From NCBI GenBank assembly GCA_035914695.1, contig JAMIQH010000211.1, forward strand, positions 1 through 16,288: a stretch of 16,288 nucleotides of DNA, written 5' to 3'. The notes beneath the pieces were generated by a model that had not been told where the DNA came from, searched no databases, and worked only from the letters and a program-made list of their open reading frames with translations. This document shows, in pieces, positions 1 through 8,086 of the stretch. Made by a program: the position numbers and the translations under genes. This DNA is from JAOSJT01 sp035914695 (GTDB lineage: Bacteria; Bacteroidota; Ignavibacteria; SZUA-365). Within the stretch, counting starts at the first letter, position 1. Each line of letters starts with the position of its first letter.

Positions 1-352
1 CGGGCGTCGCCGGTACTGCTTTTTCGTCGAAGTTTTCGAAGATACATGGTGCAATCTACCCCCTCCCGAACGCCGGAATCAAGGGGGGATTTTTCCACTA
101 CATCGACTTTACCCCTGTCAACATTGATTCAAAGCCATATGGGCCTCTTTCATCCCGAAAACACCCGAAAATATTTTTTAGGTGTCGAAGTTGGGCTAAA
201 ACACTCCCTCGCGTCTTCGCGCCTTCGCGTGAGCGAACTCCCTCGCGCCTTCGCGTGAGCGAATTGTCCCGCGCGCATCCATTTGCGATTGTCGGCAGAA
301 GACGCGAGATTACCCCCAACAATATCCGAAACGTACGAGCACAGGTGGAAGC
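1..352. other. Gene-free leader with one TTCGCG-rich repeat
   Basis: No convincing gene was found here. The first 190 bases are less GC-rich than the rest of the window and include a short T-rich stretch at 172-180. Bases 196-296 hold a TTCGCG-rich repeat that recurs at 1766-1900. A purine-rich GGTGGAAGC lies just before the ATG at 353 and is the likely ribosome binding site of the next gene. One reading frame is open from base 3 to a TGA at 354-356, but it passes through the repeat and has no recognisable domain, so it is not annotated as a gene. Confidence 0.6.
196..296. repeat. TTCGCG-rich intergenic repeat, copy 1
   Basis: The block begins CTAAAACACTCCCTCGCG and ends CATTTGCGATTGTCGGC. 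Inside it are about two units of roughly 30 bp built on CTTCGCGCCTTCGCGTGAGC. A longer copy with the same ends lies at 1766-1900 in the same orientation. Both sit upstream of genes for exported proteins; this copy ends 56 bp before the ATG at 353. Such TTTGCG/TTCGCG repeats are common between genes in several bacterial groups and their role is unknown. Confidence 0.85.
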
Positions 353-1510
353 ATGAGTAGGAGAGGCAGGTGGGACGAAGTCGCGATCACCCGCTGTGTG
401 CTGTTCTTGATGCTGACAGCGTTCGTGGCGGGTGCATGCAGCGATCCACAAGCCCCGATCATCACGCCACCACAACCACATGTGCAGCAGGACACGACGA
501 GTCACGAAGTCGAGTGGACCGTGTACAGGTTCGGTCCCGGCCTTCCCTCCAGCACCCTGAATGATATCATCGCCTTCGCCCCGAACGATGTCTGGGCCGT
601 CGGTTATTTCTATGATAACGCACCGGACTCCACAGGCCGCTGGGGTAAACCCTACAATGCGCTACACTGGAACGGTTCGGTATGGGAGAAGTTGAGGATC
701 ATCGGAGGTGGCTGCAATCGAGGACTGCTTGGTGTCAGCCACCTCTGGTCGATCGCGGGCGAGAGGGATAATTTTCTGGTCTGCAGCTCATCGGGCGCTG
801 CCGCGCTGTTCAACGGCAAGGACTTTGTTCCGCTGTGTATGAAGGTTGACTCGGCAGTCACGTGGGGGGCGGCATCGGAAGACATGTTCTATGTAAGCGA
901 TAGGGAATGGTACGTTGTCGGAAATAATCTCGGTAAAGGCGAGGTAACGCTCGGGCAACCGCCACACTATACACGTATAGCGCATATCGACGTATTGCCT
1001 ATCAACAAGGTTGCCAGCGATGGACGCGGCAATGTGTGGGCCTGCGGTTTCGACTATCAGGGTCATGCCAGCTTCATGCGGATTACCAGAGAGCATGAAG
1101 TGATCGATTTACGAAAGGACTTCAAATATGAAGGAATGTACAGATTTGAAGGTCTAAGTGCGCTTTGGATTAGCAAGGATAGTCTCTACGGAGCATTCGG
1201 GTCGGCTCTGTATATTCAAGCGCTGTATGACAGCTCGCACTTTCGATTCATCAGTCCGGTTGGAATAGATCCCAGCAATGCGGTGAAATGGCGCATTGAT
1301 GGCACGGCCGACAATGATGTGTTCATGGTAGGAAGCTTTGCCTCGGTGGTGCATTACAACGGAAAAAGCTTGCACTATTATCCGGACATCTACAACAGTG
1401 TAGGCGATGGTAATATTTACGGCGTTGACGTACGTAAAGATTATGTTTACGTATGCGGTATCAGCGGAAGCACGCATGCCTTCGTGGCAATAGGCAAGCG
1501 AAGGAAGTAA
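353..1510 (+). CDS. Putative lipoprotein with propeller-like NDVWAVG repeats
   Basis: The 385-residue product starts with a basic stretch and a hydrophobic segment (about residues 14-28) ending in AGAC, so Cys29 may be lipidated. The lipobox is imperfect because Ala rather than Leu, Val or Ile stands at -3. The rest has repeated motifs of the kind NDVWAVG at 78-84, GNVWACG at 226-232, NDVFMVG at 321-327 and YVYVCG at 364-369, some followed by a 'HWNGSVW' or 'HYNGKSLHY' segment. Such motifs are typical of beta-propeller surface lipoproteins, and no catalytic residues can be named. The ATG follows GGTGGAAGC. There is no T9SS sorting tail; the protein ends in a basic GKRRK. The second half of the gene is visibly richer in A and T than its neighbours, which could mean transfer or relaxed codon use. 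The cellular role is unknown. Confidence 0.75.
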   Translation: MSRRGRWDEVAITRCVLFLMLTAFVAGACSDPQAPIITPPQPHVQQDTTSHEVEWTVYRFGPGLPSSTLNDIIAFAPNDVWAVGYFYDNAPDSTGRWGKPYNALHWNGSVWEKLRIIGGGCNRGLLGVSHLWSIAGERDNFLVCSSSGAAALFNGKDFVPLCMKVDSAVTWGAASEDMFYVSDREWYVVGNNLGKGEVTLGQPPHYTRIAHIDVLPINKVASDGRGNVWACGFDYQGHASFMRITREHEVIDLRKDFKYEGMYRFEGLSALWISKDSLYGAFGSALYIQALYDSSHFRFISPVGIDPSNAVKWRIDGTADNDVFMVGSFASVVHYNGKSLHYYPDIYNSVGDGNIYGVDVRKDYVYVCGISGSTHAFVAIGKRRK

Positions 1511-1560
1511 CCGACCAACGAAGCGGTGCGATCCGTCGATGGCGGGTGAAACGTCAAGCG

Positions 1561-1710
1561 TGAATCGTTAATCGTGAATCGGGGACCTGGTCCGAGCGCT
1601 TCGATCGGTATCGACCTCCGTGATTACGGACTCTTCACTCTTTACTCGAAACTCGCTGAATGGCACAGTCCATCGCATTCATCGTGATCGTGAAGAGTGA
1701 AGAAAAGAGC
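1561..1710. repeat. Short AATCGT and GAAGAGTGAA type repeats
   Basis: TGAATCG occurs twice within 21 bp from 1561. An imperfect inverted pair (CTTCACTCTT near 1633 and AAGAGTGAAG near 1693) could form a long-looped hairpin. The sequence is low in complexity and is unlike the coding regions on either side. No function is claimed. Confidence 0.5.
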
Positions 1711-1765
1711 AACGCATGGATTCCGGATCGAGAGCCCGGCCGACCCGCAGCGACATCGCCCCCGC

Positions 1766-1900
1766 CTAAAACACTCCCTCGCGTCTTCGCGCCTTCGCGT
1801 GAGCGAATTCCCTCGCGTCTTCGCGCCTTCGCGTGAGCGAATTCTCCCGCGTCTTCGCGTGAGCGAATTCTCCCGCGCGCATCCATTTGCGATTGTCGGC
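1766..1900. repeat. TTCGCG-rich intergenic repeat, copy 2 (expanded)
   Basis: This copy has the same left end (CTAAAACACTCCCTCGCG) and right end (CATTTGCGATTGTCGGC) as 196-296 but is about 34 bp longer. It carries two full 34-bp units, then a shortened unit lacking the GCCTTCGC part, then the common right end. The unit-number difference fits slippage or recombination within the repeat. It ends 142 bp before the metalloprotease ATG at 2043, in the same orientation relative to its gene as copy 1. Confidence 0.85.
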
Positions 1901-2042
1901 CGATTCAGCCTTTCGGCCCGATCATCGCTATTCGCCCCGAAGGTGTTTCGCTTACCGGAAGTTTCGCTATTTTACAGTGCTGATTTGCCATCAGTGCACA
2001 TCGCGGTTCGTTCCCACCCCTCATCAGCAACGAGGTACGTCG

Positions 2043-5000
2043 ATGGTTTTTGAGACACGTATGCGGCGTGTGTGGCAGTGCGCAACTGTCGCCTCGCTGG
2101 CACTTATGCTATTACTCGCACATTCACCGATGAGCACGGCGCAGGCGCCGCGATCCATCGAGTCGACCATGCTGTTCACCGCACCGACGCAGCAGTCGTT
2201 CGCCAAACTCCCGGCCATCGAGTCGCCCTCGGTACTCACCGTGGCGCTGCTGCCGCAGGCCTGCGCCACGCTGCGAAACGCCGGCAGCTTCACGCTGCGC
2301 GCCTTTCCCATGCCCGATGGACAGGCGGCCGATCTCGTTTTGTCGGAATTCACCATTTTCTCTCCGGAAACACAGGTATACTCCCGTACCACCGCCGGCG
2401 ATGTACGGCGACCCGTGCCCGCCATGTCGTTCTATCGTGGACGCGTGCTGGGCGACGACGCCAGCTTCGTGTATCTCGCGGTGGCGGACGGCGATATCTC
2501 CGGCAACATCACGCGCAACGGCACCGAGTATGCCTTCACCACCATGCATACGGCACAGCGCAACGATGCCGAGCGCCTCATGAGCGTGTATCAAAGCACG
2601 GAGGCGATGAAGCATTTCGAATGTGGCGTGGACGACGATCTGTTCATCGACGACTATCTGCGCGACATGTCCACCCTCAGCGTGAAGGCGCTCGCTCCGG
2701 GTATGGACACCTTGCTGACCAAACTCGCCGTGGAGGCGGACTTCGAGGCCTTCCAGCATTTCGGCAGCGTGCAGGCCACCGAGACCTACATCAGCACGTT
2801 GGTGGGTGGTGTGACCGCCATTTACGAGCGCGATCTCGCCATCACCTTCAACGTATCGTATCTGCGCGTGTGGGAAAGCGACGATCCCTACAGCGACGCC
2901 AGCGACGATGCGGCGCTCAACACCTTCACCGAATACTGGCGCGACAACATGGGCCATGTGGATCGCACCCTGGCCGCGTTGATTTCGCGCAAGCGCATCT
3001 CCGCCGATGGCGTGTCGCAGGGACTGGCCTGGGTGAATCAACTCTGCAGCAAAACGCACGGCTACAGTTTCACCAAGCTGTCGAAGAACAACTCCTGGCT
3101 CGACGGCCATGTGGGCGTGCTGGCGCATGAAATCGGCCACAACTTCGGTTCGCCGCATACGCATTCCTGCGTGTGGAATCCGCCTGTCGATTCCTGTTAC
3201 ACCGCCGAGCCCGCGCGCGGACAGGCGCCGTGCTTCACGGATCGCGACATCCACCTCATCCAGGGTGGTGGCGAGTTGATGAGCTATTGCCACATGCGCT
3301 TCGGCGGTGCCGGCAAGCACAGTGTGTTCCGTGACCGCGTGGGAACGCTGGTGCGCGGCCGCGCCGAAGCGGCGCTGTGCATGAACGTGACGAGCACCAT
3401 CCGCTCGCTCGCGCTCACCGGTCCCGACGGCGGCGGCCAGTACTGCGCCGGCAGTGAAATCACTGTGACCTGGGATGCGCAGGGCAACAACGACTTTTCC
3501 ATCCTGCTCTCGCGCAACAATGGCGTGAGTTACGATACCGTGCTCGTGAACGACATTCCGCGCAATCAGCGCAGCTGGATCTGGAAGATTCCGAACAACT
3601 TCCCGGTGGGAACCGGCTACCGCCTCCGCATTGTGGACAACAAGCTCGCGGAACTCGACGATGCGATGGAGAGCAGCTTCGAAGTATTGCTCGGCACTTT
3701 TATCACGGATCAGGTGACCTGGCGCAACGTGTGCGTGGGCGAGGGCGCGTGGTTCTACGTGCGCGCCACGGGCTCGGGCACGCTGCGTTACCAGTGGAAG
3801 AAAAACGGACAGGATATTCCGAATGAAAACCGCGACGAGCTGCAACTGCAGAACATGCAGGTGAGCGACAATCTCAGCTCCTTCACCTGTGTGGTGACGG
3901 GCGACTGCGGCAGCGTGGAATCGGAACCGGCGCTGCTGAAAGTGTTCACCGGCGCGGTGATCACCAAGGATCTCGTCAACGACACCACCTGCATCGGCAG
4001 TGCGGGGCGATTCGAAATCGAGGCCGAGGGTTCGAATCTGACCTACAAGTGGTTCTATCGCAGTCTCTCGGGCGAGAATAAAACCTTCGAAGTGAACGCT
4101 CCCGTGTTCACCATTCAGAATGTGCAGTCCTCCGACTTCGGCTCGTACTGGTGCGAGGTGTCGAGCAGTTGCGGCAAGAGCACATCGAAAACCCGCTTCC
4201 TCATCGTGCCGAACAAGGCCATCACCGTGCTCGATCCGGGCACCTGGGGCATGGCCATTGCGGCGGGCAGCCAGTATCGTATCGGGTGGACGCATTTCTG
4301 CGTCAATTCGGTGAAAAACGACTACTCCATCAACAACGGTTCGAGCTGGTTGCCCATCACCGGCAGCTTCGATGCGAATGCGGGCGAGTACGTGTGGAAT
4401 GTTCCCGAGGTCGAAGCCGAGGAGTGCTTCCTGCGCTTGACCGATGCCGACAATCCGGCGGTGAGCGGGCAGTCCAAATTGTTCAAGATCCGCAATCTGC
4501 CGTTGATCGCTTTCGGTTCGCCCAATGTGGGCTTCGGCTGGGTGGCTGTGGGTGAACCATCGCTGAAGCCCCTCGTGATTCGCAACACGGGACGCGCAGC
4601 GCTGCAGGTAAGCGGAACAACGTTGAATGGTTCAAATGAAGTCGTGGTGAAAAACGGCGGAAGTTTCAGTGTGGCCGCCGGTGGCAGCTACGACCTGAAC
4701 CTCGAGTACACACCGACAGCACCCACGCCGATGAACGCCACGCTGCGCATCGACCACGATGCGGCAGGCAGTCCCACCACCGTGGATGTGATGGGCGAGG
4801 GTTTCATCGCCACGTCCACGATCACACCGCAGCGCAACGCGGCGCTCGCCATTGTCGGCCAGTATCCGCAGCCGCTGCTGTCGGGTGCGCCGATGACGGT
4901 ACTCTTCGACCTGCCCACGCCCGATGAAGTGACGATCACCGCATGGTCGCTGCTCGGACAGGGCATGCGCACGCTGTACAGCGGACGCCGCGATGCCGGC

Positions 5001-5108
5001 AGGCATCAGCTCACCGTGGGTATGCACGATTTGCCCGCGGGCACGTACATTCTGCGTGTCGCGACGCCGCGCGCATCCTCGGCGCGTTTGATGCACATCG
5101 TGCGCTGA
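2043..5108 (+). CDS. T9SS-exported reprolysin-like zinc metalloprotease
   Basis: This 1021-residue protein has a signal peptide (basic start, hydrophobic core, likely cut after AQA near residue 35). A propeptide-like region of about 250 residues follows, then a metzincin domain. The zinc motif HEIGHNFGSPH gives His362, Glu363, His366 and His372, and Met413 in ELMSYC fits the Met-turn. After it come a beta-rich module (about 450-555), two Ig-like domains with paired Cys and Trp (about 563-634 and 648-722), another beta-rich module (about 725-815) and an ASPM/SPD-2/Hydin-like domain (about 819-921). The C-terminal 85 or so residues (PQPLLSG, then LPAGTYILRV) match a type A T9SS sorting domain. 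The product is probably secreted or surface-attached. I chose the ATG at 2043, not an upstream non-ATG codon near 1887, because the signal peptide follows it directly and GAGGT precedes it. The substrate cannot be told. Confidence 0.9.
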   Translation: MVFETRMRRVWQCATVASLALMLLLAHSPMSTAQAPRSIESTMLFTAPTQQSFAKLPAIESPSVLTVALLPQACATLRNAGSFTLRAFPMPDGQAADLVLSEFTIFSPETQVYSRTTAGDVRRPVPAMSFYRGRVLGDDASFVYLAVADGDISGNITRNGTEYAFTTMHTAQRNDAERLMSVYQSTEAMKHFECGVDDDLFIDDYLRDMSTLSVKALAPGMDTLLTKLAVEADFEAFQHFGSVQATETYISTLVGGVTAIYERDLAITFNVSYLRVWESDDPYSDASDDAALNTFTEYWRDNMGHVDRTLAALISRKRISADGVSQGLAWVNQLCSKTHGYSFTKLSKNNSWLDGHVGVLAHEIGHNFGSPHTHSCVWNPPVDSCYTAEPARGQAPCFTDRDIHLIQGGGELMSYCHMRFGGAGKHSVFRDRVGTLVRGRAEAALCMNVTSTIRSLALTGPDGGGQYCAGSEITVTWDAQGNNDFSILLSRNNGVSYDTVLVNDIPRNQRSWIWKIPNNFPVGTGYRLRIVDNKLAELDDAMESSFEVLLGTFITDQVTWRNVCVGEGAWFYVRATGSGTLRYQWKKNGQDIPNENRDELQLQNMQVSDNLSSFTCVVTGDCGSVESEPALLKVFTGAVITKDLVNDTTCIGSAGRFEIEAEGSNLTYKWFYRSLSGENKTFEVNAPVFTIQNVQSSDFGSYWCEVSSSCGKSTSKTRFLIVPNKAITVLDPGTWGMAIAAGSQYRIGWTHFCVNSVKNDYSINNGSSWLPITGSFDANAGEYVWNVPEVEAEECFLRLTDADNPAVSGQSKLFKIRNLPLIAFGSPNVGFGWVAVGEPSLKPLVIRNTGRAALQVSGTTLNGSNEVVVKNGGSFSVAAGGSYDLNLEYTPTAPTPMNATLRIDHDAAGSPTTVDVMGEGFIATSTITPQRNAALAIVGQYPQPLLSGAPMTVLFDLPTPDEVTITAWSLLGQGMRTLYSGRRDAGRHQLTVGMHDLPAGTYILRVATPRASSARLMHIVR

Positions 5109-5123
5109 TACACACTGACAGTC

Positions 5124-5160
5124 GAGGCGCGGCGGCCGTACACCACGGTTGCCGCGCCTC
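5124..5160 (+). terminator. Intrinsic-type terminator after the metalloprotease gene
   Basis: Arms GAGGCGCGGC and GCCGCGCCTC pair perfectly over 10 bp. The stem can extend by six more pairs, two of them G-T wobbles, leaving an ACACC loop. TTCCTTTACC follows. The hairpin lies 15 bp after the metalloprotease stop and 26 bp before the next start codon, so it probably separates the two transcripts. Confidence 0.75.
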
Positions 5161-5186
5161 TTCCTTTACCATGGAGGAACACACCC

Positions 5187-7145
5187 ATGCCCATACTGTC
5201 CGAACTGCTTCTCGTGCTGCTGTTCTCGGCTGTGGCGCTGTTCCTGTGCCACAAGCTCCGCATTCCTCCCATCATCGGATATCTTGTCACCGGTCTGCTG
5301 TTGGGCCCGTCGGCCTTGGCCCTGATCACGCAGGGCGCGATGGTGGACACGCTGGCGAACATCGGCGTGATACTGCTGATGTTCAGCGTGGGACTGGAGT
5401 TTTCGCTGGGCGAATTGGCCCGCATGGGAATGCGCGTGGTGCTGGGCATGATACTGCAGATGGGCTTCACCATACTCGCGGTGGCCGGGGTGTTGGCTGC
5501 ATTCGGTGTGGCTCCGGGCACGGGAATCTTTTTCGGCTTTCTCATCGGTGCGAGCAGTACGGCCATCATACTGAAGAGCTTGCAGGAGGCCGCGCAAATG
5601 GAGGCGCCGCATGGGCGCTTGTCCGTCAGCATCTCGGTGTCGCAGGACATGGTGATGATCATGATGGTGTTGCTCACGCCGCTGCTCGCGGGTTCGGCCG
5701 AAGGGGATGTGCTGGGCGGGATGGGCATGTTGCTGCTCACGGCGGTGCTGACCATTGCCGGCACCGTTGTTGCCGCGCGCTACATTGCTCCGGCCATACT
5801 CATGCAAGTGGCGCGCACGCGCGACCGCGAGTTGTTTCTCTTCGTCATCGTGATACTGTGCTTCGCCGTGGCCTGGCTCGTGTCGGAGGTGGGACTGTCG
5901 CTGGCGCTGGGGGCGTTTCTGGCGGGACTCATTGTATCGGAATCCGAATTCAGCCATCAGGCCCTCGGAAATATTCTGCCCTTCAAGGACCTATTTTCCA
6001 GCATCTTCTTCGTATCCATCGGCATGTTGCTCGACATCGCCGTGTTCACCTCGCAACCGTTGCTGGTGCTGTCCATCGCGCTGGCCATCATTGTGGGGAA
6101 AAGCGTGCTGGCTGGTGTGGCCGTGCGACTGTTGCGCTATCCGCTCCGGACGGCGGTGCTGGCCGGTGTGGCATTGATACCCATTGGTGAGTTTTCCTTC
6201 ATCCTGTCGCTCGCCGGTTTGCAGGCGGGATTGCTGGGCAGGGGAGAGTACCAGGTGTTTCTTGCCGCTTCCATATTCAGCATGGCGGCCACGCCGGTGC
6301 TCATTGCGTTGGCTCCGCGCTTCGCCGATCGACTCGGGAAGGCGGCGAATCGCCGGACGGAGTCGAACACGCCATCGCCGATAGCGGATGAGCATGGCAT
6401 GCTGATCATCGGGTACGGCTTGAACGGATCGAATCTCGCCCGGGCTGCGAGGCGCGCGGGCATACCCTATCAGGTGGTGGAAATGAATCCCTCCACCGTG
6501 CGGCGCGAAGCCAAGGCCGGCGTGAACATCATGTTTGGCGACGCCACGCAGGACGCGGTGTTGCACAGTGCCGGTATCGGAAGCGCACGCGTGGTGGTGA
6601 TCGCCATTTCTGATGCCGCCGCAACCGAGCGCATCACCGCGCGCGCGCGCGCCTTGAACGCCGCCGCATCCATCATCGTGCGCACGCGCTTCGTCTCGGA
6701 AGTCGAGCGTCTGCGCACCGCCGGCGCCGATGAGGTTATTCCGGAGGAATTCGAAACCGCGCTGGAGATTTTTACCCGAGCCCTGCGGCGCTTCCTGCTG
6801 CCGAGGCGGGACATCGACCGCATGGTGGAGGAATTGCGCAGCGGTGGCTATGAAGCCCTTCGTGAACACGCCCTCCTGCCTGTGCCGGTGCTGGCCATTC
6901 CCGCATACGATATCACCGTCGTGGCGGTGGAAGAACACAGCTCCGCGGTGGGACGCACGCTGCGCGAGCTGGAGCTGCGCCCGCGTTACGGCGTCAACGT
7001 TCTCGGCGTGCGGCGAGAAGACAGCGTGCACGGTGCCCCCGATCCCGATCAGCCCCTGCGCGCCGGTGAACTGCTCATCCTGCTCGGCACGCCCGAGGAC
7101 ATCACCAGCGCCGCCTCGGAGCTGTGCGAGTCCCGCGGGGATTGA
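5187..7145 (+). CDS. CPA2-family K+/H+ (cation/proton) antiporter with RCK domains
   Basis: The 652-residue product matches the layout of KefB/KefC/YbaL-type antiporters in the inner membrane. Residues 1 to about 390 form roughly 12 membrane helices, with family-like segments such as PIIGYLVTGLLLGP, MFSVGLEFSL and ASSTAIILKSLQ. A cytoplasmic RCK_N (TrkA-N) Rossmann domain follows, with GYGLNG from Gly409 as the nucleotide-binding loop and FGDAT further on. The C-terminal 80 or so residues look like an RCK_C domain. The family exchanges K+ or Na+ for protons and is gated by nucleotide binding to RCK; specificity cannot be read here. GGAGG at 5173-5177 lies 9 bp before the ATG. A terminator precedes the gene and 239 bp separate it from sdhC, so it is probably transcribed alone. 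A (CG)7C run lies inside the gene at 6638-6652. Confidence 0.9.
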   Translation: MPILSELLLVLLFSAVALFLCHKLRIPPIIGYLVTGLLLGPSALALITQGAMVDTLANIGVILLMFSVGLEFSLGELARMGMRVVLGMILQMGFTILAVAGVLAAFGVAPGTGIFFGFLIGASSTAIILKSLQEAAQMEAPHGRLSVSISVSQDMVMIMMVLLTPLLAGSAEGDVLGGMGMLLLTAVLTIAGTVVAARYIAPAILMQVARTRDRELFLFVIVILCFAVAWLVSEVGLSLALGAFLAGLIVSESEFSHQALGNILPFKDLFSSIFFVSIGMLLDIAVFTSQPLLVLSIALAIIVGKSVLAGVAVRLLRYPLRTAVLAGVALIPIGEFSFILSLAGLQAGLLGRGEYQVFLAASIFSMAATPVLIALAPRFADRLGKAANRRTESNTPSPIADEHGMLIIGYGLNGSNLARAARRAGIPYQVVEMNPSTVRREAKAGVNIMFGDATQDAVLHSAGIGSARVVVIAISDAAATERITARARALNAAASIIVRTRFVSEVERLRTAGADEVIPEEFETALEIFTRALRRFLLPRRDIDRMVEELRSGGYEALREHALLPVPVLAIPAYDITVVAVEEHSSAVGRTLRELELRPRYGVNVLGVRREDSVHGAPDPDQPLRAGELLILLGTPEDITSAASELCESRGD

Positions 7146-7384
7146 TCGTTGGGCGAGGAAGGGAGCGGACGCGTGAGAGATGGGTCGTTTGCCCGGCTGT
7201 ATCTTCGCGGTGCATTCTCCACGGCAAGGGTTGATCAGGGACATGCCAGTGGTTATTTTCCACTCGACTGGATGTTTTCCAAGGTGGTATTTTTTCTACA
7301 CTTCGCTACGGGAACCGGTTGCTCGCGGGCATCGGTTGTCACATCGCGTACATTCAATCCTTTTCACACATAATTCAGGGTACT
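7146..7384. promoter_or_regulatory. Leader and probable promoter region of the sdh operon
   Basis: This 239-bp gap separates the antiporter stop from the sdhC ATG and contains no convincing gene. The middle is AT-richer than its surroundings, including TATTTTTTC at 7289-7297, which loosely resembles the TAnnTTTG -7 element of Bacteroidota promoters but lacks the final G. No clear -33 partner was found. The region is the natural place for the operon promoter, but no exact site can be fixed. Confidence 0.35.
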
Positions 7385-8086
7385 ATGTCCGCACTGGTAC
7401 GCTTCCTCCAATCCACAATCTTGAGCAAGGTCGTGATGGCCTCGACGGGACTGGTGCTTGTACTGTTCCTGATCGGTCACATGATCGGCAATCTCCAGAT
7501 GCACATTGGACAGGAGAAGATGAACATCTACGCGGAAACGCTGCAGGGTCTCGGAGGACTGCTGTGGTTGATCCGCGGGGCGTTGTTCGTGTTCCTCGTC
7601 CTCCACATCATCACTTCCATAAAACTCAAGCTCGACAACCGGGCGGCGCGTCCCGAGCCCTACGCCATGAAGACCTGGGTGCGCGCGTCGTTGGCTTCGC
7701 GCACCATGCTGTGGTCGGGTGTGATGATCGGGCTGTTCGTGACCTACCATTTGCTGCATTTCACCATCAAGGCCACCAATCCGATGTACGGCGATCTCGT
7801 GGATGCGGCCGGGCGGCATGACGTGTACTCCATGGTGGTGCTCGGATATCAGAACGTGTTGATCTCCGTGGTGTACATCGCGGCGATGATACTGTTGGGC
7901 TTCCATCTCATCCACGCTATCGAGAGCATGTTTCAGACGCTCGGAGTGAATCATCCGAAATACAACGGCATGATTCATCTGCTCGGCGTCGCCGTGGCGC
8001 TCGTTGTGTGCGTGGGCTTCATTTCCATTCCCCTCGGTGTACTATTTGGCTGGATTTCCCTGCCGGCAGGAGTGATTGCCCTATGA
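7385..8086 (+). CDS. sdhC: Succinate dehydrogenase cytochrome b558-type membrane subunit
   Basis: The 233-residue protein has five hydrophobic helices and the histidine pattern of the b558-type single-chain membrane anchor. His32 is in LIGHMIGN, His74 in LVLHIITS, His122 and His125 in TYHLLHF, and His174 and His177 in GFHLIHAI; four of these should ligate two b hemes. This subunit anchors SdhA and SdhB in the cytoplasmic membrane and passes electrons to the quinone pool, most likely menaquinone in this group. One chain replaces the SdhC/SdhD pair of proteobacteria, and no sdhD is present. I start at the ATG at 7385 because the family begins there (MSALVRFLQST...); an in-frame TTG at 7319 would add 22 residues without family likeness. 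The stop overlaps the sdhA start as ATGA. Confidence 0.92.
   Translation: MSALVRFLQSTILSKVVMASTGLVLVLFLIGHMIGNLQMHIGQEKMNIYAETLQGLGGLLWLIRGALFVFLVLHIITSIKLKLDNRAARPEPYAMKTWVRASLASRTMLWSGVMIGLFVTYHLLHFTIKATNPMYGDLVDAAGRHDVYSMVVLGYQNVLISVVYIAAMILLGFHLIHAIESMFQTLGVNHPKYNGMIHLLGVAVALVVCVGFISIPLGVLFGWISLPAGVIAL

Larger units (their letters stand above)
1511..2042. other. Gene-free region with short repeats and long TTCGCG repeat
   Basis: I see no gene in this stretch. It holds a short direct repeat TGAATCGTTAATCGTGAATC at 1561-1580. It also holds an inverted pair: CTTCACTCTT near 1633-1642 and AAGAGTGAAG near 1693-1702. The longer TTCGCG-rich repeat follows at 1766-1900. The last 140 bases are a plain leader for the metalloprotease gene, with a weak GAGGT about 8 bases before its ATG. 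Frames open across the repeat are a by-product of its GC-rich, stop-poor sequence. Confidence 0.6.

Noticed and set aside
3..356. Reading frame open from the left edge, ending in a TGA that overlaps the ATG at 353 as ATGA
   Set aside because: The overlap resembles real couplings in this window, but the frame runs straight through the TTCGCG repeat, has mixed codon use and shows no recognisable domain. Sequence left of the window would decide.
1887..2042. Extended start of the metalloprotease at a TTG
   Set aside because: It would place 52 residues before a clear signal peptide and begin inside the repeat. The ATG at 2043 puts the signal peptide at the N terminus.
2124..4295. 723-codon minus-strand frame opposite the metalloprotease gene
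   Set aside because: It is the antisense shadow of a GC-rich gene. The + strand product has a signal peptide, an intact zinc motif and a sorting domain.
7149..7373. Small gene between the antiporter and sdhC
   Set aside because: It has no recognisable domain, its codon use is unlike the neighbours and it covers the probable sdh promoter region.
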